A stretch of DNA of 64,000 nucleotides from NCBI GenBank assembly GCA_019188255.1, contig JAETXT010000013.1, forward strand, positions 1,922,001 to 1,986,000, read 5' to 3'. The first letter of the stretch is position 1. Every line of letters starts with the position of its first letter. Under the pieces are notes generated by a model that was not told the DNA's origin, searched no databases, and saw only the letters and a program-made list of their open reading frames with translations. Source of the DNA: Verticillium longisporum. Taxonomy: Eukaryota > Ascomycota > Sordariomycetes > Glomerellales > Plectosphaerellaceae. The position numbers were made by a program, and so were the translations under genes. Below are positions 47,601 to 58,548 of this stretch, piece after piece.

Positions 47601-49280
47601 AGGCAGGACCGATGGGACGGGTAGGTACGAGTAGCGTTCCTTTGGTCAACGATGCTTTCTCGCGCTGCGCAGACATACTGGGTCGTCGCGGAGCCTCGAG
47701 AGAGAGAAGAGCGAACGTGCGTACGTCTCTTTGAACGCTTCCTCTCGGCGATTCTTGCACCCCCCCCCCCCCCTCATTCCCTCTCCCCCTCCCTCCCCCC
47801 GGCTGGACGAACCAGCGACTTCGTATATGGCTCCCCGCCCTACCCGAGGTGTCGTTGGGGGAAAGACTACACGGGCAATGTCGACGCCAATGGCCAATGG
47901 TATGATCACATCGGGTCTGACGCGGGTATTGCAGGACAGCGTAAGCCTAAACACCCGGATGGCGCAAGAGACCCCCCAAATAAGACCCCCCGCATCAAGC
48001 TCAACAATGGGGCAGCAGGGGTGAGTACCTAAGTGAGCGAGCTGAGAGACAGACAGTGAGTGAGTGAAAGGAAACTCAACGGCTCTGCTGAGCGATCGCT
48101 GACCTTGCCTGCACCCGTATCGCTCGTCCATGTACCTGACGATCCGATCGTTTCCGCTTGGTACAATAGCCCCCCCTCTGCATATACAACGATGTCTGGT
48201 GTTCGCGCACGCTTCAGTTCCCCCCCCCGGGAATGTCCAACTCTGAAGGCATGGCCCGACTGGCTCCCATCTTGGACAGCCTGGCGCGACTGCACATGCG
48301 GGCCGGCGCCACTGTATTTGACATATCTACCAGGGATGTGAACAAGGGCACTGGAAGAGTTGGAGAGGAAGAGGGAAGAAGCGAGACAGAATGAGGGGAC
48401 AAAATGGTAAAGAGGGGGGTCCAAGAGTGACCTGACACGACCTGCAGCCCCCGTCCCAAGTGCAGACATTGATCTGCACCTAGAGGTAGTTTGACACCTT
48501 CGGACTGGGCAGTCCTCCGGAGGACAGACATGGAAACGGAATGGCAGCAAAGCTGCACCTCCTTGACAGGCCGAGAGAAATCGTGCGGGGTTCAACAGCA
48601 TGCATGATTCATCTTTCGCATCCAGCATCATGCCGGCGCACACCGGGCAATGGCTGCGCCGGCGAAGGCCAGCCAGCGACATGCTGTGTAACCGCCTCAT
48701 GCATGGCGGGCGTGTATCTCGACTCGGTCTCGTCTTCGAGGACGCCCTGTGCCGGCTCGTGGTAGAATGCCGTTCGTACTCAGGCCACTCACCGGGTTCA
48801 TATTGAGACACAGGCTGCAGCGGGCACGAAGAGCCGCCAGCCTCCAACAGGGTCCTTACAGAGCGAGCTGGGCAGGGCCGCAGAAATGGCTGAAGTGGTT
48901 GAGCTGATGTGATCCAATTGACAAAAGAACAAACCTGCGAGTTTCGTCGACCATGTTTTGCCCTGCCTGGTACCTAGGTATACATTTGATTACAAGACGC
49001 TGGCCTGGCACCAGGACAGGGACGTCCATCTCAAGATGGTCCGTGCGCACGGAGACCGGGACGGCCTGGACCCTTTCAACGTCGGCGCGCGGGTTCATCC
49101 GTGCGAACCACGCGCGAGTGTGGTTTGGTCATGGAAAGCTCAACTCGACGACAAGCACCGCTTTTCCGTCTCTGAGACCCCGAACAGGCTGCAGAGCAAG
49201 CTGCATACGACGTCTGACAAACCGCGGCTCTCGCTTCCCTTGCACGTCGACTTCCATCGCCCATTCTGCCAGGATTCGCA
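44694..49280. other. Long region upstream of the Gbp2-like gene and of COQ9
   Basis: About 4.6 kb. It may hold an SR-rich exon (44694-44828) and a candidate 4-nt first coding exon ATGG at 46414-46411 with donor GTACGT. Also present: a 23-bp tandem repeat at 44865-44934, GTACCT-type repeats at 46871-46890 and 47091-47120, a G8 run near 46824, and a C14 run at 47762-47775. Beyond the exon noted I see no protein gene. Confidence 0.5.
44865..44934. repeat. Three tandem copies of a 23-bp unit
   Basis: Units start GATTGGTGTCCTTCG and end in TTCGC, at 44865-44887, 44888-44910 and 44911-44934 (the last with one extra T). It lies in the leader or first intron of the Gbp2-like gene. Confidence 0.9.
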
Positions 49281-50130
49281 ATGGCGGCCCGCGTCCTGCG
49301 CCCCCGTGTCGTCCTTCACCGGCCCACCATCGCCGCCTTCTGCCGTCCCTACCACTCCTTCGACCATCCGGCGCCGAGCCAAGCCTTCACCAACTCAGAA
49401 CACACCCTCCTCTCTGCCGCATACGAACATGTCCCCGACCACGGCTTCTCCCAACAAGCGCTGGCCCTCGGCGCCAAAGACGCAGGCTACCCCGACATCA
49501 GCACCAGCATCCTCCCCGACGGCGCCTTCAGCTTGATCCGCTACCACCTCGTGGCGCGGGAGGACCTCGCCCGCACGAGCCAAACCATCTGGGGCGAGGA
49601 GAGCAGCGGCATCAAAGCGAGCGTCGCCGACAAGGTCGAGCGCTTGGCCTGGGAACGCCTGCTGGGCAACACCACCGTGATCCACCGCTGGCAAGAGGTA
49701 CGGCGCGCGCGCGCGCGCTCTTTCCACCCCAGCTCGGCACAGACGTCGTCGAGCGCCGAAAGGGGCTTCTTCCGCTAACACCCAGACCCCCATCTAGGCC
49801 CTCGCCGTCATGGCGCAACCATCCTACGTGCCGGCCTCCCTGAAGGAGCTCGCCCGCTTGGCCGACGACATCTGGTATCTGTCCGGGGACACGGCCGTCG
49901 ACCCTACGTGGTACACGAAGCGGGGCTCGCTGGCCACCATCTACGCCTCGAGCGAGCTCTTCATGACGAACGACAAGTCGGCCGGCTTCGCCGACACGCG
50001 CGAGTTCCTGCAGAGCAGGCTCGGCGAGGTCAAGGACGCCGGCTCCGTGCTTGGCGCCGTCGGCCAGTGGGTCGGCTTCACTGCGTCCGCGGGCGTCAAC
50101 GTGCTCAGGAGCAAGGGCATGCGCATCTAA
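49281..50130 (+). CDS. COQ9: Ubiquinone biosynthesis protein COQ9
   Basis: A mitochondrial lipid-binding protein that works with Coq7 in the CoQ synthome. Exons 49281-49697 and 49798-50130; the intron 49698-49797 (GTACGG donor, branch CTAAC) keeps the frame; 249 residues. The N-terminus MAARVLRPRVVLHRPTIAAFC is a basic targeting peptide. The family core is plain: LLSAAYEHVPDHGFSQQALALGAKDAGYPDIS, then SLKELARLADDIWYLSGDTAVDPTWYTKRGSLATIYASSELFMTNDKS, and a C-terminal membrane-associating helix near VLGAVGQWVGFTASAGVN. The first ATG in frame was taken as start. Confidence 0.93.
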
Positions 50131-50527
50131 GGTTTCGCTGCTGAAGCTTTTGTGCTTCGCCCAAGCCATGGCAGACTGGTCTTTTCTTGATCGCATTGCT
50201 CGTCCTCCCAATCCTGGAGGCTGCTTCTCGTTGCTCTCTATTCTAATCGTAGAGAGCCTCGACCCATCTCTGCGATGGCGGCATCCCATGTACATCATGT
50301 AAACCCTCCCTATGTAAAATACACGAGGCCCCACGGCCTTTTTCTAGAATGCGGCTTGGCAAGAAGCCGCCTGAACCCAAAAGCAAAAGAAATAATATGA
50401 CGCCTGATGTTGTCCTGTGATGAATGGATCCGTCGCTGGGAAACGCGAACGTGACTACCGACCGAAAACGCCTTGCTCTTTAACTGCCGCCCAAATCCTT
50501 CGCATGTGCTCTTCGTTTCTATTCCCA
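50131..50527. other. Convergent 3' region, COQ9 / SMC6
   Basis: About 400 bp between stops; 3' ends only. Confidence 0.6.
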
Positions 50528-53500
50528 TCACGTCATCTGCGGGAGCGTTCGTTGGCGCGGATCGGTCAAACTTGGGACGTGGCACGTTAGTCGACGACGA
50601 AACACTACAAGAAAAGGGGTTCAGCTGTGCTTACCGGATAATATTGACGTCCTTGCCCAACGAAGCCCGTCCCTCGATGGCGTTGGGGGTGATCATAATG
50701 TACTGACGGCTGACCGAGCGTCGGGCCGCATCAATCTGAAGGGAGGGGGCACGTCAGCAAAACATGCGCACTGGGGCGGGCATTGTTGATTCTTACCAGC
50801 ATCTTGGTGCTAATCGTTCGGTTGACGTTGTCCATGAAAACGTCAAATTCGTCGAGACATCGCAGCGGCGATCCCATGGCCTCCCAAATGGCCAGCAGCA
50901 TGCAGATGGACGAGAAGGACTTTTCACCTCCAGACAATGTTTTAGTGCTCCGGCCGCCCGCATTCTTGCGAGTCTCGTCGGGCTCCACAGACAGCTGCAG
51001 CTTTCGCTGCTTGTGGTCGAAGAGGATGTTTCCCTGAACCCGCGCTCGCTGAGGAGGTATCGGAAGTTGATCCTCGAGTGCGCCGAGATGTGCTGCTGAA
51101 AGTGGCGCCACCTGACGAGTCGATCGGCCAGCGAGCGCTTCGCGTCCTGCTGGAAGCTTTGCTGCGACTCAAACTCTTGGGACGCCGCCAGGAAAGCGGC
51201 CTTGGCCTCGCGCAACCGATCGTTGATCTGCTCGTCCGTGGCGCCGATACGTTCCGCTCGCTGCTTGAGCTGTTTACAAATCGCGTTGTACTTCTTCTCC
51301 AAGCTTGCGTAGTTCTCGCCCTCGTCGATTTCAACGCGGTTTGGGGACTGAGCCGAGGCGCCCTCAGTGCACTCGGCCACAGCTTGGGCCTGGTAGGCGC
51401 ATTCTTGCTCGGCTCTGTGCTTGAGAGTCTCGGTCTCTGCCTGCGTGTCGTAGGCCCTGTTCTTGGCCACAACGGCCATCTGGCGGAGATCCCGGGCCTG
51501 CTGCAGCTTTCTGTCGACCTTGTTGAGCTGTGCCTCCAGATCCTTGATCTTCTCCTTTTCGTGGTTGAGCTTCCTCTTCTGCTCCTCGACTTCCTTGTTG
51601 AGAGAGTCTCGTTTGACGTGCAGTTCTCCGTACTGGGTGCCGTGATGCTCCTTGTCGAGTTCGGCCAGCCTGAGTTCTTCCTGATATTGGGCTAGTCGTC
51701 CATCGGCACCTTCGTACTGGTCATTCTCTTCGTTGAGGTTAGTAATCTTGGCGGCAATCTTGGTGATGGCGGCCTCAAGCTTGTCATTGGTTTGCCTCAA
51801 CCGCGTCACCTGCTCGTGACAGTGCCTTCGAGCCGTCTCAAGTGTCGCTTTCTCCTTTCGCAGCTCCTGAAACTCGCCGTCGAGGAGTCGCAGCGTTTCT
51901 TCGTGCAGGCCAATCTGAGTCTCGACATCTGACTTCATGCGCGGGGCCCTCTTGAACTCGGTGACAGTACTCGTTGAGATGCCCGATGGCCTGACTTGGA
52001 TACGGATACCTTGATTCCGCTTGCGGTCGTGTAGACTGAGACTGACAGACACATCGCGAGGCGGGCCCTCGCTGCCGTACATGATCTCCTCGGCATCCTC
52101 TCTCCTCTCAACGAGGATGATCTTTTCGATCATATAGTTGACGATAAGCTGATCGCGCACCCAGTCGTTCTCAATCTTGAGAGCACGAAGAATCGTCAAG
52201 AATTGCTCATCCGGTTCCTTCAGCTTGGTGCCCGGAGGCAGGGGCTTTCCGATCGTGACTGGAACGTTCCGGATGCCGATCTGACGCATGAGTTCGACGA
52301 GACGTCGCTGGTCCTGCTTGCTCACGACCAGGAAGCTGTTGAGAAACTGGCCAAACGTTGTCTCGAGAATCGATGACCAGACAGGTTTGAGCAGTTGTAT
52401 ATGGAGTCCAACGGGGCCTACGGGCCGTCTCTCGAACCCATCATCTCGCTCAATGGCCTTGAGAAGCTGAGGGATCTTGGGGTCAAAAGCCGCATATGGC
52501 GATCGGTTGTTGCTTTGCAGGTTCTGGATGCGTCCTCTCGCATCCTGGACCTCTTTCCCCTTGGCATTCAGGCGTTTCTCGCATTGCGTGACGTGTTCAG
52601 CGGCGGCGTCGCTCTCCTTGACCAGAATGGGCAACTGCGCGCTGCCCTCGGAAATCTGGCGTTGCAAGCGAGCCTCCTCGGCGTTTGCCTCGTCGAGCTG
52701 TTCCTGCAATTTCTGGCGAGCACTTCCGGACTCTTCACCTAGCCGTTGCTCTTCCGCTACAATCTTCTCTTTCCAACTGGCAACGCTTGCCCTGGCGTTC
52801 TTGATTTGAGCGTGGGCTTCGCGTTCTTCGCGACGGTGATCTTCCAGTTTCGCTTTCGCCTCCTGGTACGCAGCCAGGGCCGCTTCTACTCCCTCCTCTT
52901 CTGACTCCTTTTCCCTTGACTTTTCAGCCACAGCAGCTTCGAGCTGCTCAATCTTTTCATCGCAAGTCGTGAGTTGCCCCGTGGCCTTTTCAATGTTCCG
53001 CGCATCCTCAACGAGTTTCGAGGTGAGGGCCTCCAGCTGCTCTTGTTGTTTCGCAAGACCACGTTCAGCATCCACAACCTGACACCAGGCCAACTGCGTA
53101 CGGATTCGCTGGCCCTCTGCGCGCAAGCCAAGATTCGCCTCGACGGCCTGCTTGTCCTTCTTGGCCCTCTGATATTTGACTTCCAGTTGGGCGGCATCTT
53201 CCTTGAGCTTGACCAGCTTCTCTTCATGACTGTCCAGCATCTCCGAAATAAGTTTGTAGTTGTGGTCGAGCTGCTCCAGCTGGACGCCCTTGAAGAAATA
53301 CTTGTACTTGACGGCGGGCGTGGCCGAGTTGAGGAACTGACGCGCATTGTCCTGCGAAAGGACGTTCAGCGGATTGTCGACCTGCAGGCCCCAGTATTCT
53401 GTGATTTCGTCGATTTCGGCCTTCTTTGTGGAGATGGTCTTGCCGCGCTCGCTCTTCAGGCGAAAGCCACTCGTGCCGGACCTCGAGAAGTGGCGCTCTA

Positions 53501-54209
53501 CCCTGATCGTCTCGCCGTACAAGTCGGGCTGGTACGCATCCAGTCCCTGGTTCTTGATGCAGACGGTAATGACGGCCTGGTCGCGGCCCTCCTTGATGAA
53601 GCTCTTGAGGCTGCCTCCGCGGTTTGTGGAGCTCGCCTTGGCGCCTAGACAGAGCGTGAGAGCGGTCAGCACGGCGCTCTTGCCGCTGCCGTTCTCGCCG
53701 ACGATAAAGTTGATGAGGGGGCCGAGCTCGACGTAGAGGCGTTCGTGGCACATGAAGTTGATGCACTCGACGTTTTCGATGATTCCATTCTCGGCTGCGC
53801 GGTTGTCACCGACCCGATGCGAGCGGGCGTTGATGGCTTGTGTCGCACGTTGATCGTCTAGCTCTTCGTTCTCGAGATGCCGAAAGCCGCCGTCTCGCAT
53901 GATCTCATATTGGGTTCGAGGAGGAGAGTCGCGGCCGTTGCGAGACTCTTCGCCGGCGCTTTGTTCGGATTCTTCGGACACGGTACTCGGTTCGCGCGGC
54001 GCTGTAGGCTTTACGGGGCGACCGACCGAAACGCGCACGCGTTTTCTCTAAGACAGAAGTTAGCAAAGCGACGACCCCTGAGGCACATGATCGGGCAAGC
54101 CACTGACGGCGGCATCGTTGCTGAAGCTCGAGCTGGCCTGCTCCACGCCGATGACGTTTGCCGAGTCAAGGTTGCTGATGGCGCGATGCGATCGCTTCAA
54201 AGACGACAT
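50528..54209 (-). CDS. SMC6: SMC6, structural maintenance of chromosomes protein 6, apparent frameshift
   Basis: An ATPase arm of the Smc5/6 complex, which handles recombination intermediates and DNA repair. Exons: 54209-54108, 54047-50797, 50735-50635 and 50570-50528. The first exon reads MSSLKRSHRAISNLDSANVI, followed by a 60-bp intron. The N-terminal ATPase half has Walker A VGENGSGKSAVLTAL; two long coiled coils flank a hinge around AFDPKIPQLLKAIE; the C-terminal half has the signature TLSGGEKSFSSICMLLAIW and Walker B-linked RCLDEFDVFMDNVNR, ending IIRLTDPRQR-type. The frame breaks at a CCC run at 51032-51034 (GGG on the coding strand): one G is missing between SERGFR and GNILFDH. Exons sum to 3497 nt, one short; repaired length about 1165 residues. 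Confidence 0.94.
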
Positions 54210-54881
54210 GGTGTGAGTCGTGTGTCTATGCAGTTGCAGGCATGGTATGAAGTGGTGGGGTAAGGGGGATAGAGAGAGAGAGAGAGAGGAAGTGTCGGTA
54301 GAGGCGAGGTGTCGTGTTGATAAGTGGTAAATTACGTAGGTGGTGGTATGGTTTCCAGGCAGGTGAATGTGAGGCTCTCGCCCAAAAGTTATTAAGTCGC
54401 GAAAGATGCTGGGTGAGCTCAACAGGGAACGCGACAGGTGCTATCGGTTTGTGGGGTCGACGCGCCGCAAGACAAAGGGTCATTGTTGTATCCGCTACCT
54501 GGTAAGAAGTCGCCCGGCAGAGGAAGCAGCTGGTACTCAGTACAGGTCTCGAATGACAGAAGCGCTAGCGCGTTTTTGACCACCCCGCCATCCGAAGCTG
54601 AATGACGGTACAAGGCAGAAAACGCCTTGGGATCTTACATCCATGAACGACGGTGACAGGAGCTGTTGGTCAAATCAGGGCTCAAGGCTTGCAGCAATCT
54701 ATCCTCCACCGTCTTAGTCTGTTGAAGCTGCTGAAGATTGTTACCCATGGGGCAAGCTCGCAGACACAAGGCTATGGAAACACGGAGCTAGACATTCTTC
54801 AGTGGGCCAACATACAAAGTCGATCTGAAGACGCAATCCAAGTAAGTGCCAGGTAGTAGAGGCGGCGAGCCAGGGGCCCCG
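54210..54881. promoter_or_regulatory. Bidirectional promoter region, SMC6 / ECD-family gene
   Basis: About 670 bp. Contains an (AG)n tract at 54270-54289 close to the SMC6 start. No specific motif identified. Confidence 0.45.
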
Positions 54882-56857
54882 ATGGCAGATACCGGAAATC
54901 GGCAGAACCCTTTGGACGGGTTAGACAAACGTCTACCTGAGAATTGCGTCGAATACCTGCTGTTCCTCGTCGACCAAAATTCAACTGATCGCCGCAAGGA
55001 GCTCTCAAAGCTTGAAGACCTTCGCAAAAATGCCCTGGCATCAGCAAAGGACGTGGCAAGCGGCTACATATGGCAACGAGGAGAATTCAGCCTCGAGGTG
55101 AAAAGTGACCAGGGTAAGGCCTTGAGTCTGTCCGTCCCTGCAGTCCACCATGGCTAACACCGCCTCCAGGACTCGCCTATGTCCACGGCATCACAGACTA
55201 CGGCGACTCTGTGGAAGATGAGTGGCTCATTGTCTTCCTGCTGAAGAAACTGAGTCTCGCCAACCCAAACCTCTGGATACGCATATTCGACAGCGACGGG
55301 GAGTTCCTCCTCATCGAAGCAGCCAATGTACTCCCAGCATGGCTCAACCCAGAGATGGATCGCAACCGGGCATGGCTGCACCAAGGAAAACTCCACATCA
55401 TCCCCCTGAACAACAAGGGAAGCAACAAGATCCTCTCGCTACCGGATGCCCTGACCTTCATCCGATCGAGCCCAAAGAGTCTCGTCCAGTCCGACCTCAT
55501 CGATGCCGAAGCCTTCTACCGGCTCGAAAAGTACCCGGAGCAGATCGCCAATTCGCTTCACCACTCGCTCGTCACGATCCCGCGCAAGCTGGCCCTCGCC
55601 CTCCACGAAGCGCCCAAGGCCATGGCGCCCGCCGTCGAGGCCTTCTACCTACGTGACCCCATCGCCCTGCAGCCCTTCCTCTCGTCGTCCGCAGACCTCC
55701 ACTTCCCGCCGCAAGACCTTGTCACCGTCAGCGCAACGTTCACGCGCGTCCTCTTCGCCCAGCTCCGCTCCCAGCGCTTCGACCTCCCGCAGCCGTGGGC
55801 GGACCTCGTCCAAAAGGCCCCCGACGACCAGGCCCGGCGCCGCCTCGACATGGGCGCCAAGCTCGCGTGCGGCTTCGACATCATGGTCAAGCGGCTCGAC
55901 AGGACGGACCTGCGCGCCGCGCGCGAGGTCGGCATCATCCTCGACGATCTGCGCGAAGACGGCGACGCGGCGCTGCCGACGGACGACGAGATCAAGGCAT
56001 GGACCGACGCGGGCCGAGACGACGACGACGCGTGGCTCGACATCAACTACGAGGACTTTGAGCGCGAGCTCGACGGGAAGAGCGGCAGCGGCAGCAACGG
56101 CCGCAAACAGGACGGGGCCGCCAAGTCGGGCTTTGGCGATGCCACCGCCCAAGCGGACCTGCGGAAACTCGTGTCGCGGTTCGAGTCGTTCCTCAATGAC
56201 GACGCTGCGGGCGTCGACGGCGCCGGAGACGACGACGACGACGACGAGATGGACCACGACAACGACACGGACAGCCTGGGCTCGTGGGACGACGACAGCG
56301 AGGACGAGGACAAGGCGGTGAGCTTTGACGAGGAGGCGTTTGCCCGCATGATGAGGGAGATGATGGGCCTCCCGTCGACGACGGAAGCCGAGGGGGCGCC
56401 GGCAGGAGCCCCCAGTAGCAGCAGCACCACCACCACCACCACCACGTCACGAAAAAAGGCAACGATCGACCAAGACGACCAGGGCATCAGAGACCTGGCA
56501 GCGCAGTTTGAGGCGGAACTGAACGAACACGGGGCGCTCAAGCTGGACCCCACCCCCGACAAGCTGGCGGCGCTAAAGGGAAAGGGGAAAGAAGAGGCGA
56601 CACGACTACGACCACGGCCGCCGCGGCAGGACGAGGAGGCGGAGGCGCCCGGGAGCGACGAGGACGAGACCACGGACGGGGAGATGGACATTGACTACAA
56701 CCTCGCCAAGAACCTGCTGGAGAGTTTCAAGGGGCAGGCCGGCATGGCCGGGCCTGCGGGCAACATGTTGGGCATGATGGGCATGCAGCTGCCGCGTGAC
56801 GAAGACTTTGGCGATGATGATGATCATGCTGCCGGTGCGAAGAAGGCAGGAAAGTGA
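54882..56857 (+). CDS. Ecdysoneless (ECD/Sgt1-type regulatory factor) family protein
   Basis: A 639-residue protein of the ECD family, which interacts with splicing and chaperone (R2TP) factors in animals. Exons 54882-55113 and 55170-56857; intron 55114-55169. The start (MADTGNRQNPLDGLDKRLPENCVEYLLFLVD) and the region ITDYGDSVEDEWLIVFLLKKLSLANPNLWIRIFDSDGEFLLIEAANVLPAWLNPE are diagnostic. The second half holds an acidic, disordered segment with poly-Asp runs, poly-Thr, and AFARMMREMMGLPS, and ends with YNLAKNLLESFKGQAGMAG, the conserved C-terminal helix. Family identity is strong; fungal function is inferred. Confidence 0.9.
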
Positions 56858-57081
56858 GAATAGGAGTAATCTGATCATAATTTTCGTCATGCTATGGGAA
56901 TTCCTAGACTACTCTGCGTCTCATCCTATCGCTTACTCTATAAGTCCTTTCATTCATTTGGAAAATAAATACCTGTGCCCCCTTTTTCTTGATCGAGCAT
57001 TCATCTCTCGCTGGGGGCAGGTCATCAGAATAGGGGTAAAATGTCAAGGCTCGTCATGTTATCGCTCGGCTGCACCGCACA
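56858..57081. other. Convergent 3' region
   Basis: 224 bp between stops. Nothing else seen. Confidence 0.6.
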
Positions 57082-58548
57082 TCACGCATCCTCCGGCCCC
57101 TCACTCTTCGCCCTCTTAGCAGGGCTCATCTCACCGCTGCGTTTCCTCCGCAGCGTGGGTTTTGGCTCGCCAATCGCCTCAAGCCTCGTCAGTATATCAT
57201 TGAGCCTCTTCCTCGCCGCGAGCTCGTGCCGGCTGCTATCTTTGCGCGGGCGGTAGAACTCCCTGACCACCTGGGTGATGGTGTGGTAACAGTCGTACAG
57301 TAGTAGCCTGACGTGGGCGTTGGCCTTGTCCTCGATGAGGACAGAATCGAACTTGGTCTGGGGTTCATTGCTTTCGCCATCTGCTTCGTGCCCGGCGGCC
57401 GCGTCATTGAAGCCCCTGAAGAACTCGTCGGTCGCGTCTCGGCTGAAGACGGTCGCGAATAGGGGGTCGCCAAAGATGAAGTGGCTCCAGTCCTTCATGC
57501 CGGTCATTGTAATATCGTGTGGCGCCTCAAGCGCCGTCTTGTCTTCCTCTTCTTTCTGCTCGTCGTCCTCTCCAGCTTGTGAAGATCCAGTCTCCGTCTT
57601 TCTGTCTTCCTCGTCTTCGCTGTCGTCGTCGTCATCGTCCGTTGCTGGAGTTCCGGGTCTCGCCTTGCGCAACACAAGTGTGTTCATGTTGTCTCCGGCA
57701 TCAACGGCAACTAGCCTCGAACACGTAACCCCCTCGAGAACGTGAGCCAGCCGCCTGTACTGTCGTCGAACGTTGGCATAGGCGAGCATAACAGCCATAT
57801 CCTCTCCGTCCCGCAGCACAGCCTCGAGCATCGAGTGGAAAGCCGTAGCCCACGTCTCGACGCCCTTGGACTGGATCATGCGTGCGTTGGCGTCTCGCCT
57901 GGCCGAGGGCGTCAAGGCTCCGGAGTGCGAAGGTGTGAGTGTCGGCAGGACGGCAAAGGCAGGACCGAAGCGTCCCGTGGGCGACACGAGCTCCGACACC
58001 CTCCGGCAGAAGTGTCCCGTCTGTAGGTCGACAAGCTTGCGTTCTGATGGGTTCAGGGGCGGGCTCAGGTCTGCTATCGGCTTGCCTTGCGTGGGTCTTG
58101 TGACATTGTACTCGATCCTGTGTTCGTTCGAGCCGGCCGAGTGTAGGAGGAGCTGCGGCAGAAAAGTTGCCAGGCGCGTGCTGGTGGAGTGGTCGTCTGA
58201 GGAACTAGTGCTTGGGCTTCGGACATGTTTACCGTCACGAGACAGAACAACACGGGTCTCTTCTGGCTCAGGCGTCCTCTCTTGGAGAAGGGGCTTCTTG
58301 ACATGGAGCCCGGCTAGCCACTTGAGAACGGCAGCTTCGGAGCTAATGGATCCTTGCTCAGAACGCAGCAGTCTGGCCATGGGCATGGCGGGGAGGGCTA
58401 TGGCGAGGTTCGTGCCGTTGGTACACTCAACGTCGTAGAGCCTCTGTGAGCGTAAAGACGACACGGGCTGGACATGTTGGACGGTGACGTCGGGGACGGC
58501 ACGGCTTATAACAGCCTGCATAGACCTGGTGGGCAGTGTTACGCACAT
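57082..58548 (-). CDS. Protein with APH/kinase-like fold features, function unknown
   Basis: A single-exon 488-residue protein starting MCVTLPTRSMQAVISRAVPDVTVQ (second possible start MQAVISRAV). Segments recall aminoglycoside-phosphotransferase-like kinases: an N-lobe NGTNLAIALPAMPMARLLRSEQGSISSEAAVLKWLAGL, a later RLVAVDAGDNMNTLVLRKARPG where the family has HGDLxxxN, and ITMTGMKDWSHFIFGDPLFATVFS where it has IDWExxxxGDP. The catalytic His-Gly-Asp is replaced, so it may be a pseudokinase. An acidic insertion (DDDDDDSEDEEDRKTE) and a basic C-terminal RRKRSGEMSPAKRAKSEG suggest nuclear localisation. Relatives occur in fungi without known function; the fold call is a motif-level inference. Confidence 0.6.
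   Translation of the reverse strand: MCVTLPTRSMQAVISRAVPDVTVQHVQPVSSLRSQRLYDVECTNGTNLAIALPAMPMARLLRSEQGSISSEAAVLKWLAGLHVKKPLLQERTPEPEETRVVLSRDGKHVRSPSTSSSDDHSTSTRLATFLPQLLLHSAGSNEHRIEYNVTRPTQGKPIADLSPPLNPSERKLVDLQTGHFCRRVSELVSPTGRFGPAFAVLPTLTPSHSGALTPSARRDANARMIQSKGVETWATAFHSMLEAVLRDGEDMAVMLAYANVRRQYRRLAHVLEGVTCSRLVAVDAGDNMNTLVLRKARPGTPATDDDDDDSEDEEDRKTETGSSQAGEDDEQKEEEDKTALEAPHDITMTGMKDWSHFIFGDPLFATVFSRDATDEFFRGFNDAAAGHEADGESNEPQTKFDSVLIEDKANAHVRLLLYDCYHTITQVVREFYRPRKDSSRHELAARKRLNDILTRLEAIGEPKPTLRRKRSGEMSPAKRAKSEGPEDA

Noticed and set aside
48029..48847. 272-residue minus-strand frame with Cys and Ser
   Set aside because: No conserved motif, atypical composition, and no splice support; chance open frame in a gene-poor region.
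49612..50334. 240-residue minus-strand frame
   Set aside because: Mirror of COQ9 in GC-rich sequence.
55503..56321. Ser/Arg/Thr-rich 272-residue plus-strand frame
   Set aside because: Frame +1 shadow of the ECD-family gene.
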